This document shows, one piece after another, positions 1 through 7,149 of a stretch of 19,918 nt of DNA (position 1 is its first letter; the number at the start of each line of letters is the position of its first letter). Source of the stretch: Promethearchaeota archaeon. Its GTDB lineage: Archaea > Asgardarchaeota > Lokiarchaeia > Sigynarchaeales > SOKP01. The notes under the pieces are model-generated. The model did no database searches. It was not told where the DNA came from and worked only from the letters and a program-made list of their open reading frames with translations. The translations under genes were made by a program, and so were the position numbers. The DNA lies in assembly GCA_019894875.1 (NCBI GenBank), contig JAGXNR010000045.1, forward strand, positions 1 to 19,918, given 5' to 3'.

Positions 1-257
1 GTATTTATTGCCCATGTTAATAGATTTTTTCCTCCAAGGTAATATGCTTCAAACTTACTAAATTCTCCAGATGGACAAACTCGAGACCAATAAGCATCTT
101 TATAAACTGTCCTGCAGGTTCCACACTTTCCACATTGATAAAAAGTTTCTTTATAATGTGTTAAATCTTGATTTCTTTCAAGTTTCTGGTTTTCATTAGC
201 TAAAGATATTCTTGAAATACCTGTTCCTGGGATATTTCTAACTCTCCTCTTAGCCAT
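1..257 (-). CDS. Iron-sulfur oxidoreductase partner of FAD oxidase (partial, C-terminus off the left edge)
   Basis: Only the first 85 residues are in the window; I translated them by hand from the ATG at 257. They hold a 4Fe-4S cysteine set: C42, C45, C48 and then C61-Pro, i.e. CxxCxxC followed after 12 residues by CP. The start of the complete iron-sulfur protein at 8657-9901 has the same layout (C20, C23, C26, C40-Pro), and both continue with a related FE-x-Y segment, so the two look homologous. The missing part is therefore expected to carry a second 4Fe-4S motif and the cysteine-rich CCG domains of HdrD/GlcF-type proteins. The ATG lies one base after the stop of the FAD oxidase gene upstream, so the two genes are very probably co-transcribed and translationally coupled. 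It should accept electrons from that flavoprotein. Family call is good; the acceptor is unknown. Confidence 0.75.
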   Translation of the reverse strand, partial: MAKRRVRNIPGTGISRISLANENQKLERNQDLTHYKETFYQCGKCGTCRTVYKDAYWSRVCPSGEFSKFEAYYLGGKNLLTWAIN

Positions 258-258
258 A

Positions 259-1692
259 TTAATCTTCTCCTCTTCCTTGTCCTGGATTCATTATATTATT
301 TGGATCAAGGAGCTTTCTAATTTTTTCAATTAATTCACCTGTAGCGGGAAAGATTTTTTCCTTATGACTCTGATACGCCCATTTTGGTGATTTGTACATT
401 ATCGCTCCATCAATGTGTTCAACCTGCTCGTGAATTTCTTTTAAGAGATTCCTTGCTCTTTCTATGTCATCGGGATCATTCTTATTAAAATTAATATTTG
501 TGCGCGCAACACAATAATGCCCACCAAACATTATTCTGCTATAGAATTGTGGAGGTTTATTATATTTTAAACAAATGTCCCTTGCGATATTATAATAATT
601 CGCAATATCTCTTGTTGAGCAGTAAGAACCAATCCACTCACCACCACCACCTCTTGAGAAATTCCAGCAACCCCAAACCTGTGTTGGCGGTACATCCATA
701 GGCTCTACACCATCCTTGCTTGAAAGAAGACTAATATTACTTTTTTTACAAATCTCTCTAATAGCTTCACATTGAGCTTCATGTTGCTTAGCAGTATATG
801 CTTGAGTAGCAATAATCCCGATAAAATCTGGCATACCTCCTGTTATAGCATCTTTCGGTACTTTTTTCTCATTTAGGTATTGGACTGATTGGCTCCACCC
901 GAGATTTACTATAACTATATCATTAATTCCAAGTCCAGCTTTCGCAAGTTCAAGCATTACTGGGACTCCATCATCCACCTTCATCGTTACACCCGTAAAA
1001 ACCTCATTGAAGGGTAATCTTGGCCATAACTTTATAGCAGCTTTAGTTACGATCCCCGTTGTACCTTCCCACCCTATAAATAATCCGGCTAAATCTGGTA
1101 ATGGTTGCCTACCATACCAATGTTTAGAAAGGGCACAAGAGCCTATTTTAACAAGTTCTCCCGATCCTAGTACTGCTTCTAAACCGTTTAGAAACTCATT
1201 ACCAGACCCACCAATCATCCCTAAATCAAACATCCCATAACATAGGCATGATGGGACTACCCCCGTACCTGGAGGTGACCATGTTACTCCCGCTCTTAGA
1301 TCAGGATGATTCTTTTCGAGATATCCTTGTAAATCTGCCCAGGTTATCCCTCCTTCAACCACCGCATACATATCATCTTCGTTTACTTCCAACACTCGAT
1401 TTAATCTTCTTAAATCAACAACGATTCCTCCTTTTCTAGGGGTAGCAAGAGAACCAAAATTAATCCCAGAAACCCATGGAACAATAGGAATTTTATGGAT
1501 ATTTGCAAGTTTGACAATTTCCTGAACTTCCTCTGCAGTATTTGGCATAATTACAATATCACATTTTCCTTCTGGCTCAGCTGTTATGAAATCATAATGA
1601 TATAGAAATTGCATTTCAGGTTGATCAGAGACAAACTTTTCACCAACAATTCCTTCTAATTCTGTTATAATTTCGTTATCTATCATTTTCAT
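259..1692 (-). CDS. FAD-linked oxidase (PCMH/VAO fold; 4-cresol dehydrogenase/GlcD-like)
   Basis: The 477-residue product is a flavoprotein dehydrogenase of the FAD-binding PCMH type. Residues about 45-225 form the FAD-binding domain, with the typical PNTAEEVQEIVKLAN segment, a V-x-G-x-N-F-G loop (the glycine-rich pyrophosphate loop) and GGIVVDLRRLNRVLEV. The C-terminus ends in LLDPNNIMNPGQ, the usual end of FAD-oxidase C domains. The nucleotide-binding part (IPIVPWVSGINFG, then PLPDLAGLF ahead of GIVTKAAIKLWPR) reads closer to 4-cresol dehydrogenase/vanillyl-alcohol oxidase than to classic D-lactate dehydrogenase. That comparison is from memory, so the substrate could be an aromatic or aliphatic alcohol or a 2-hydroxy acid. 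The iron-sulfur partner gene follows after one base. The start is ATG at 1692 (a second ATG lies at 1686), with a TATA-like box upstream. Confidence 0.85.
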   Translation of the reverse strand: MKMIDNEIITELEGIVGEKFVSDQPEMQFLYHYDFITAEPEGKCDIVIMPNTAEEVQEIVKLANIHKIPIVPWVSGINFGSLATPRKGGIVVDLRRLNRVLEVNEDDMYAVVEGGITWADLQGYLEKNHPDLRAGVTWSPPGTGVVPSCLCYGMFDLGMIGGSGNEFLNGLEAVLGSGELVKIGSCALSKHWYGRQPLPDLAGLFIGWEGTTGIVTKAAIKLWPRLPFNEVFTGVTMKVDDGVPVMLELAKAGLGINDIVIVNLGWSQSVQYLNEKKVPKDAITGGMPDFIGIIATQAYTAKQHEAQCEAIREICKKSNISLLSSKDGVEPMDVPPTQVWGCWNFSRGGGGEWIGSYCSTRDIANYYNIARDICLKYNKPPQFYSRIMFGGHYCVARTNINFNKNDPDDIERARNLLKEIHEQVEHIDGAIMYKSPKWAYQSHKEKIFPATGELIEKIRKLLDPNNIMNPGQGRGED

Positions 1693-1724
1693 CGACCTTA
1701 TAAATTATATTAAATCCTTTATAT

Positions 1725-1733
1725 TATTTATAG
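1725..1733 (-). promoter_or_regulatory. TATA-like box for the FAD oxidase/Fe-S operon
   Basis: Read on the minus strand this is CTATAAATA, 33-41 bases ahead of the ATG at 1692. A start of transcription about 26 bases downstream of the box centre would give a leader of roughly 10 bases, normal for archaea. The call rests on match and distance only, and the surrounding DNA is AT-rich. Confidence 0.4.
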
Positions 1734-1775
1734 ATTAATTCTTTTTTCATATTAGTTGATGGGACGGATGGAAAC

Positions 1776-2873
1776 TTGGAAAGATTAATAAAAGTATTTG
1801 GAGCTGCTCTCGATGCAACAGATTTCCCTCTTAGTCTTCAAATTAAACAAAATTATTTAATCCAATTGGCTCAAAATCTCATAATAGATCCTAATTTTCT
1901 TGATCCCTATGATGCATTGCTTTTATTTAGTCGTGTTATGCAAAAAGATAAATATCATAAAATGGGCAAATTTCCCATTGAATCTTGGCTGACTCCTAAA
2001 CCAAATCTTGAGGATTTACCTTTAATGAATCAATTAGAATTCATGAAATTTACCCGGGAAGGCTCTATTAGAGTTTATTCAGAAAGACTTGAAAAATATA
2101 TCAATGAGAATATATTACCAGACTTTCCTTTGATGATCGGGGTAGATCATTCTCTAACTGGGGGTGTGTTGAAAGCACTATCTCATAAATATGGACGGGA
2201 AGATTTACTAATCCTTATTTTTGATGCCCATTTTGATGGATTACCTGCAAACATATCATTGAACATAGCAAAATACATGAATGATCACCCTGAAGAGACA
2301 AATCCATTGATTTCAGAACATATTGATACTGTTAATGAAAACTCAGATATTTTAGATACATACACATGTGCCTCTTTTATTTATTATTTATTGAAAGAAA
2401 ATATCATACTACCTGAGAATCTAATAATTTTTGGATGCCAGGATTATCCAGACGCAAAATTTCGTTCATTGGATGATCCTAGAATTGTCGAATTTGTCGA
2501 ATTTTACAATAAGATGGAACAGAAAGGTATAAAATTTATCCCAAAATCTGATACATCAACAATGATCAGAAATTTGTCAACAATCTTAAAAGAAACTGAA
2601 AAATCAAAAATGTACATTTCTTTTGATACCGATGTAGGTGCTTTAAGGGAAATAATTGCAACGCGGTTTAGGAATGCTATTGGAATCGATCAAACGACTA
2701 TAATAAATGCTGCTAAAATTATAAAGAATGTAATAAATTCAAAAAAGATTGACTTAGTAGGATTGGATATAATGGAAATTGAAACCCATTTACTTAATAG
2801 AGTTTTTCCTAAATCCGGAAGAATTGATCAGACTATTAAGGTTGTTGATAGTTTTCTAGATGTTTTCTTTTGA
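1776..2873 (+). CDS. Divergent arginase/agmatinase-family (ureohydrolase fold) protein
   Basis: This 365-residue protein carries recognisable ureohydrolase motifs. GVDHSLTGG (122-130) matches the GGDHS metal site. DAHFD (150-154) is the DxHxD site. SFDTD (282-286) matches the SFDxD metal site, and LDIMEI (330-335) matches the region with the substrate-binding glutamate. Known members use two Mn ions to hydrolyse guanidino groups or related C-N bonds. Two features are unlike true arginases. The SFDxD motif is not followed by the usual DP (it reads VGAL), and the SGNxHG substrate loop after DAHxD is absent, with a long helical insert there. The first 115 residues are extra. Metal binding is likely; an arginase or agmatinase reaction is not assured. 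The start is TTG at 1776, because no ATG or GTG lies in frame between the upstream stop (1731) and the conserved part. The gene diverges from the FAD oxidase across 83 bases. Confidence 0.7.
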   Translation: MERLIKVFGAALDATDFPLSLQIKQNYLIQLAQNLIIDPNFLDPYDALLLFSRVMQKDKYHKMGKFPIESWLTPKPNLEDLPLMNQLEFMKFTREGSIRVYSERLEKYINENILPDFPLMIGVDHSLTGGVLKALSHKYGREDLLILIFDAHFDGLPANISLNIAKYMNDHPEETNPLISEHIDTVNENSDILDTYTCASFIYYLLKENIILPENLIIFGCQDYPDAKFRSLDDPRIVEFVEFYNKMEQKGIKFIPKSDTSTMIRNLSTILKETEKSKMYISFDTDVGALREIIATRFRNAIGIDQTTIINAAKIIKNVINSKKIDLVGLDIMEIETHLLNRVFPKSGRIDQTIKVVDSFLDVFF

Positions 2874-2976
2874 ATATTCCATTGTCTAATAGGTTTCTTA
2901 AGGAATCCAAACCAATCTTTAAGTTCGATTAAAAATTTCTTTTATCATAATTATCAATTTATATAGGTTTTAAAAA

Positions 2977-4399
2977 ATGTTGAGTACCACCTCAGAAATG
3001 GATGTGTTTTTCAACCCGAAAACAGTAGCGATAATTGGAGCTTCAGAAAAACCAAAATTTGGTATAGGAACAACAACATACCTGCTAAATTCGAAGTTTA
3101 AAACATATCCTGTTAATATAAACAGTGACACAATTTTCGGTCATAACGCTTATAAAAGTGTCATAGATATACCCGATACTATTGATTTAGCAATCATCAT
3201 AGTCAGTAATAATTTCGTGCTTCAAGCAGTAAAAGATTGCATTGAAAAGAATGTAAAAGGAATTATTATAGAATCAGCAGGTTTTGCAGAAACTGGCATA
3301 GAAAAATTCGCACAAATCCAACGTGAAATTGAAAAAATAGCGAAAGAATCAAAAACCCGAATTATAGGACCTAATTGTATTGGAGTAACTAATTTTCATA
3401 ATGAATTTACGACATCAGATATGGATTTTGAACAAGCAATAAAGGGTAGCATCGCGGTCATAGCTCAATCGGGTGTACTAGGAAATGTATTTATTGATTG
3501 GGCTAATAATCAAGGGATTGGATTTTCAAAATCAATGACAATTGGGAACAAAGTAGATGTTGATGAAGTTGATCTGTTAGAATATTTAAATGAAGATCCT
3601 GAAACTAAAATAATAGCTCTTTATTTAGAAGGTACAAAAAGGGGAAAAGCACTAAAAGAAGTACTTGGGAAAATGAACAAACCGGTATTAATTCTTAAAA
3701 ACGGGAGAAGTGACATTGGATCAAGAGCAGTTAATAGTCATACGGGGTCAATAGCTGGAAATGATAAGATTTATGATGCTCTTTTTAATCAATTCCCAAA
3801 TGTCTTTAGAATTGATAATTTCTATGAATTATTTAATATTGCCCATGTTTTTTGCTACTCAGCCTTTACCAAGAGGAAAAAATGTTGTAATTGTTACTGG
3901 TTCAGGAAGTCTCGGAGCTTTAGCTTGTGATGAAATTAATAAACAAGGTTTAAAACTTGCCGATTTAAACAAAATAACAATCGAAAAAATAAAGTCAGTT
4001 ATCCCTAATTGGGTGTCAATTGGCGGAACCATCGATTTAGGACCCTCAATGTTTGAGACTTTCATCCCTTCTATTAAACCAATATTCCAAGATAATAATG
4101 CTGACTGTATATTGTATATATTTTCCGTTCCAAGGGTACCTCTCGAAAGAATGGCTTCATTTGCATTAGGAGGAATCAGAGAACAATTTAATGTTTTAAA
4201 ACAAGCTGCTGAGGAATCTAATAAACCTTGTATCATAGTATGTTTTGGTTCAAGATGGGTTTTTGACTTTGTAAGTAAAGCAGCTTCACACTCTAAATCA
4301 AAATTAATAATACCTATAATGACCAGAATAAATCAAGCGATTAAAGCATTTAAAATGATGTATCAATATAATTCAATAGTAAAGACATCATTAAAATAA
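2977..4399 (+). CDS. ADP-forming acyl-CoA (acetyl-CoA) synthetase alpha subunit, interrupted by a one-base frameshift
   Basis: The gene is read in two frames, 2977 to about 3852 and then 3854-4399, which together give about 473 codons, the normal size of the alpha subunit. The first part has the CoA-binding domain (FFNPKTVAIIGASEKP, residues 11-26), IIGPNCIGV (129-137) and the catalytic phosphohistidine H255 in VNSHTGSIAG. The second part continues with RGKNVVIVTGSGSLGALA and the second flavodoxin-like domain. The frame is lost in a run of six T (3848-3853): reading five T joins NIAHVF directly to ATQPLPRG. Enzymes of this family convert acyl-CoA, ADP and phosphate to acid, CoA and ATP. The ATP-grasp beta subunit is not in this window. 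The break may be a base-calling or assembly error, a real mutation, or less likely +1 recoding. The start is ATG 2977, with an alternative at 2998. Confidence 0.85.
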
Positions 4400-4487
4400 A
4401 GATTTTACCTCCTATTCTGTTAAAGCTGCTCCATATTTTCCCTTAAATTTTTAATCTATAATTTCTAAAAATTGGACTCCAAATTTT

Positions 4488-4538
4488 TTTAATTTGATTA
4501 TACTCACCTTTTAATTAAGAAAAAATAATCAAATTAAA
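4488..4538. repeat. 14-bp perfect inverted repeat upstream of the zinc-ribbon membrane protein
   Basis: Arm 4488-4501 (TTTAATTTGATTAT) is the exact reverse complement of arm 4525-4538, with a 23-base spacer. The right arm ends 11 bases before the ATG at 4550. Transcribed, it could fold into a stem-loop; as DNA it could be an operator. The arms are almost pure A/T, so chance is possible. Confidence 0.45.
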
Positions 4539-4549
4539 GTGATAAAAAA

Positions 4550-5056
4550 ATGGTTGATGTGAATGTATTTGGCATAGCATGGGAAGAAATAGTTAATTGG
4601 TATTTAGCTCAACCGATTTATGGACAAATTCTGGTCTTAATTGGAGTTATTGCTGTGTTAGCTCTCGCAGTAGTTATAGTGTATTATGTTTTGAAAGGTG
4701 TTGCTTACTTAGTGTATTACATTCTAAAGGGTGTTTATTATCTATTGAAGGGAATAGGATTACTCTTCTACAAAACTTTTGAAGCACTATATTATGCGAT
4801 TTCGGGAAAACCTAAACCTGAATGCTGTAATCCAGCTCAAGAACAGCAAGCAGTACCTCAAGTAGTAAAACAACCAGAACCGATTACTCCTGTTCAAAGG
4901 ACTTATCAAACTATTAATCCTGATGTTGCCTTTTGCAGTGAATGTGGAAGTCAATTCTCAGATTCAATGATTCAAACCCTTTCAAATAAAGGATTTGTAT
5001 ATTGTATCCACTGTGGTAAAGGATTTCAGAGCAACTCAATACCCATCGAGTCTTAA
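4550..5056 (+). CDS. Small membrane protein with YY-x-LKG repeats and C-terminal zinc ribbon
   Basis: I do not recognise a named family. Residues about 22-45 form a strongly hydrophobic segment (ILVLIGVIAVLALAVVIVYY). It runs into three copies of the hexamer YY[V/I/L]LKG (45-50, 56-61, 63-68) and a further aromatic stretch to about 83, which could be a second membrane or re-entrant helix with regularly spaced lysines. A Pro/Gln-rich linker (about 95-118) leads to a probable zinc ribbon with C129-x2-C132 and C152-x2-C155. A CC pair at 92-93 sits just after the membrane part. The layout suggests a membrane-anchored protein with a soluble metal-binding tail, possibly for protein or nucleic-acid contact. 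It follows the acyl-CoA synthetase gene after 150 bases that hold an inverted repeat. Function is unknown. Confidence 0.65.
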   Translation: MVDVNVFGIAWEEIVNWYLAQPIYGQILVLIGVIAVLALAVVIVYYVLKGVAYLVYYILKGVYYLLKGIGLLFYKTFEALYYAISGKPKPECCNPAQEQQAVPQVVKQPEPITPVQRTYQTINPDVAFCSECGSQFSDSMIQTLSNKGFVYCIHCGKGFQSNSIPIES

Positions 5057-5064
5057 TAAATTTA

Positions 5065-5072
5065 TTTTTTTT
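5065..5072 (+). terminator. T-run terminator (T8) after the zinc-ribbon gene
   Basis: A run of eight T starts nine bases after the stop at 5056 and is followed by a second T-rich stretch. Archaeal transcription typically ends at such U-tracts. The minus-strand GNAT gene ends 39 bases beyond the stop, so a terminator is expected here. Confidence 0.45.
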
Positions 5073-5095
5073 CTTATTTTTAGGTTTCAATTCTT

Positions 5096-5965
5096 TTAAT
5101 CTAAGGATTTTTCAAATAATACTACCGCAAAAGGTTCACCTTCATGGTATGAAAATCCTAGTTCTTCGAGTTTATCTGCAATCTCTGGGGAGCAAAATAC
5201 TTCATAAGTTTTATTTTCTTTATGTTTAAATTCTTTTTGTAGGTTAAATTTAACAAGTTCAATTGCGATTTCTGGGATTCCATAAACGATCATCCAAATG
5301 TCTTTTTCTACTGGACTTTCTTTAATTGAGATGGTTTTAAATTTGACGGTCTGGAGGATTGCTTTAGAATTTACTATGTACCATTCACCATCTTCCTCTG
5401 AAATAGCTTTTATTGGTTTATAACTCCAGCCCATACAAACCTCATCACCAGAACCGATGTTGAATTGTTTATAACATTTCTGAGCTTCATCTACCGGTAT
5501 TTCTTTAACATCTAATGGGTGTGTTTTAAATGATTTTATATCTTTTCTATCTGCACTTAAAACATTCATACTTTTTTTTCTTTGAAACCCAAAATATTTT
5601 GCTAATGTGACAGAACCAACGTTTTTTGAAGAAGTGTCAAATTGAGCTGTTTTTGCCTTTACTTGAGAAGCATATTCTAGTGCATATTTTATCATCTCTC
5701 TACCAATACCTTGCTTTTGGTATTTAATTTTTACTCTCCATCCTTCAAGCCATGCAATTTCTTTAGTAAAAAGTTTTACTCTTCCAAATCCCACCATCTC
5801 TTCTTTTCTTTCATCTATAAAGGTTCCATAATTCATACAATTTTCGTCTTGGAGCCAATTTTCTATAACTTGAGGGACATAGTCTTCTCCTTCCCAAATA
5901 TCCTTGCTAATTTCTTTTATTGCAGGAATATCATCAGTTATTAGTTCACGAAAATAAAGTTTCAT
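5096..5965 (-). CDS. GNAT-family N-acetyltransferase with extra C-terminal domain
   Basis: Residues 1-130 form a GNAT domain. Strand beta-4 and the acetyl-CoA pyrophosphate loop are visible as LEGWRVKIKYQKQGIGREM (73-91, the Q/R-x-x-G-x-G signature). The late SSKNVGSVTLAKYFGFQRK segment (112-130) matches the N-x-x-[SA]-x-x-[LM]-[YA]-x-x-x-GF element. Such enzymes move an acetyl group from acetyl-CoA to an amine on a small molecule or protein. Residues 131-289 are a second region of about 160 residues that I cannot name; it might be a degenerate second GNAT domain or a substrate-binding part. The gene is the last of a probable minus-strand group: the CPBP protease gene ends 17 bases upstream of its ATG. 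Substrate unknown. Confidence 0.8.
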   Translation of the reverse strand: MKLYFRELITDDIPAIKEISKDIWEGEDYVPQVIENWLQDENCMNYGTFIDERKEEMVGFGRVKLFTKEIAWLEGWRVKIKYQKQGIGREMIKYALEYASQVKAKTAQFDTSSKNVGSVTLAKYFGFQRKKSMNVLSADRKDIKSFKTHPLDVKEIPVDEAQKCYKQFNIGSGDEVCMGWSYKPIKAISEEDGEWYIVNSKAILQTVKFKTISIKESPVEKDIWMIVYGIPEIAIELVKFNLQKEFKHKENKTYEVFCSPEIADKLEELGFSYHEGEPFAVVLFEKSLD

Positions 5966-5982
5966 TTTAACTAGTTTTGATT

Positions 5983-6582
5983 TTATCTTTTTTTAAAATA
6001 TCGATTAAATAAATTTAAATAAAAAAGGAGAGCAACAAGAGAATGAACTAATACACAAAAGAAAAATCCTAGAGTTAAGAAAATAAAGCCCAACAAAAAC
6101 CCGAGTAAAAAGGAATTGATAAAAAATATTCCAAAAATCCTCAAATTCTTATAAGTAAACCAAATATGGATGTGGTAAAGTGAGAAAACCAAACTAGAAA
6201 TAGATAAAACTAAAATCAAATCTAGAGTCAGTGAATGAAATAATAAACTTAGGAAATAATATCTAAAAATCAGTTCTTCCATTATCATAGTTATAAGAAA
6301 AAGTGAAAATAGAACTAATCTTTTTTTTTTTGTGATTAAAGCTTGGATAACATCATGCTCTTTTATCAACTCTAGGCTCTTCGTATCAAGAACAAAAATA
6401 TCCATTAATTCTCCCAACGTAAGAAGTACAACTAAACCACCGAACAAGACTAATAGCGTGTATATATTAATAATTTGGGTAAATAGATTCTCTATATATA
6501 ACCCAAAAAACATTGGGAGGATTAAAAGTAAGGAAACTATACTAATAATGATATATTTTTTATTCTTTTCCAAAGTTTTCAC
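5983..6582 (-). CDS. CPBP-family intramembrane metalloprotease (CAAX protease-like)
   Basis: This 199-residue protein is almost wholly hydrophobic, with about six membrane segments. It carries the family's metal and catalytic motifs in order: MEELIFRYYF (E102, E103, R107: EExxxR), FSLYH (F133-x3-H137) and H180 in the last helix. The usual residue four after that last histidine is Asp or Asn; here it is Ala184, a small departure. Members include eukaryotic Rce1, which cleaves prenylated CAAX proteins, and many prokaryotic proteins of unknown substrate. The start is GTG at 6582, because a TAA stop lies directly before it in frame. It sits between an Lrp-type domain gene 42 bases upstream and a GNAT gene 17 bases downstream, all on the minus strand, so co-transcription is likely. 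Confidence 0.8.
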   Translation of the reverse strand: MKTLEKNKKYIIISIVSLLLILPMFFGLYIENLFTQIINIYTLLVLFGGLVVLLTLGELMDIFVLDTKSLELIKEHDVIQALITKKKRLVLFSLFLITMIMEELIFRYYFLSLLFHSLTLDLILVLSISSLVFSLYHIHIWFTYKNLRIFGIFFINSFLLGFLLGFIFLTLGFFFCVLVHSLVALLFYLNLFNRYFKKR

Positions 6583-6624
6583 TTAAAGTTAAGAATTTTA
6601 TAAGTTCATCTTTTAGAATAAAAT

Positions 6625-6918
6625 TTATGCAGGATAATCGTTTTTTGACCCCATAAGAGTAGTAGTTTCTTCAATCCAAGCTGACAATTCTTTATCCACA
6701 CGACAAAAAGTAACAATCTTATCTAGATCTTTGAGTTTGCTGAATGAACACTCAACCATAACATCCCACCCCCCATACACCGGAGTTGCATATGTAATTT
6801 TCCAATCTTCTTCTGTTTCTGTAGATTTTAAACCTAATAATTTATCAACAACCTTCCATTCAGTACCAATTACTTTTAACCGAATTAATATATAACCTCG
6901 ATAGTACATAACAATCAT
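6625..6918 (-). CDS. Stand-alone Lrp/AsnC-type ligand-binding (RAM) domain protein
   Basis: The 97-residue product looks like the ferredoxin-like alpha/beta ligand-binding domain of Lrp/AsnC regulators without the DNA-binding helix-turn-helix. It opens with a first strand (YILIRLKVIG) and helix. It continues with the ITYATPVYGGWDVMVEC segment, where Lrp proteins have V-x-x-x-T-G-x-x-D. It closes with IEETTTLMGSKND, like the final strand of that domain. Such free-standing domains form dimers or higher oligomers and bind amino acids or other small effectors. The Lrp assignment is by pattern and length, so moderate. Starts are ATG 6918 or ATG 6909. It is the first gene of the probable Lrp-like/CPBP/GNAT operon. 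Confidence 0.5.
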   Translation of the reverse strand: MIVMYYRGYILIRLKVIGTEWKVVDKLLGLKSTETEEDWKITYATPVYGGWDVMVECSFSKLKDLDKIVTFCRVDKELSAWIEETTTLMGSKNDYPA

Positions 6919-7112
6919 TTATTTTTATCTTTCATTTATTTAAAACATTTTTAATTCTAAATTATAGTCAACATAAAATAGCTAGAAATTTAGAGGTGGA
7001 CTAGCAAAATAGAATATGATTTCATAATAAAATGGAATAAAATATACCAATTTGCAATTATGTTTGCCTATGTTATTAATAACTATTAGATTTATCAATA
7101 TCAAAAACACAA

Positions 7113-7120
7113 TATATAAT
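7113..7120 (+). promoter_or_regulatory. TATA-like box for the second FAD oxidase/Fe-S operon
   Basis: TATATAAT lies 30-37 bases ahead of the ATG at 7150. That is the spacing expected for an archaeal box A giving a very short leader. The 231-base gap from 6919 to 7149 holds nothing else I can support. It is AT-rich and probably contains the divergent promoter of the minus-strand operon as well. Confidence 0.4.
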
Positions 7121-7149
7121 TATTATTTTTTTTTGAAAAATGATGAATC

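Noticed and set aside
498..1439. Plus-strand open frames inside the FAD oxidase gene
   Set aside because: The minus-strand reading shows a complete PCMH flavoprotein; the plus-strand frames have no motifs.
3848..3853. Programmed +1 frameshift as the leading explanation
   Set aside because: No stimulatory stem-loop, slow stop codon or upstream Shine-Dalgarno-like element is visible, and a T homopolymer is a common place for sequence error. Kept only as an alternative.
3859..4236. 125-codon open frame on the minus strand
   Set aside because: It lies wholly opposite the conserved second half of the acyl-CoA synthetase alpha subunit and has no recognisable motif.
3761..4399. Separate gene starting at 3761 in the acyl-CoA synthetase region
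   Set aside because: Its first 30 residues overlap the first frame and look unlike the family. The conserved protein resumes only after the T6 run, so this is the second half of one frameshifted gene.
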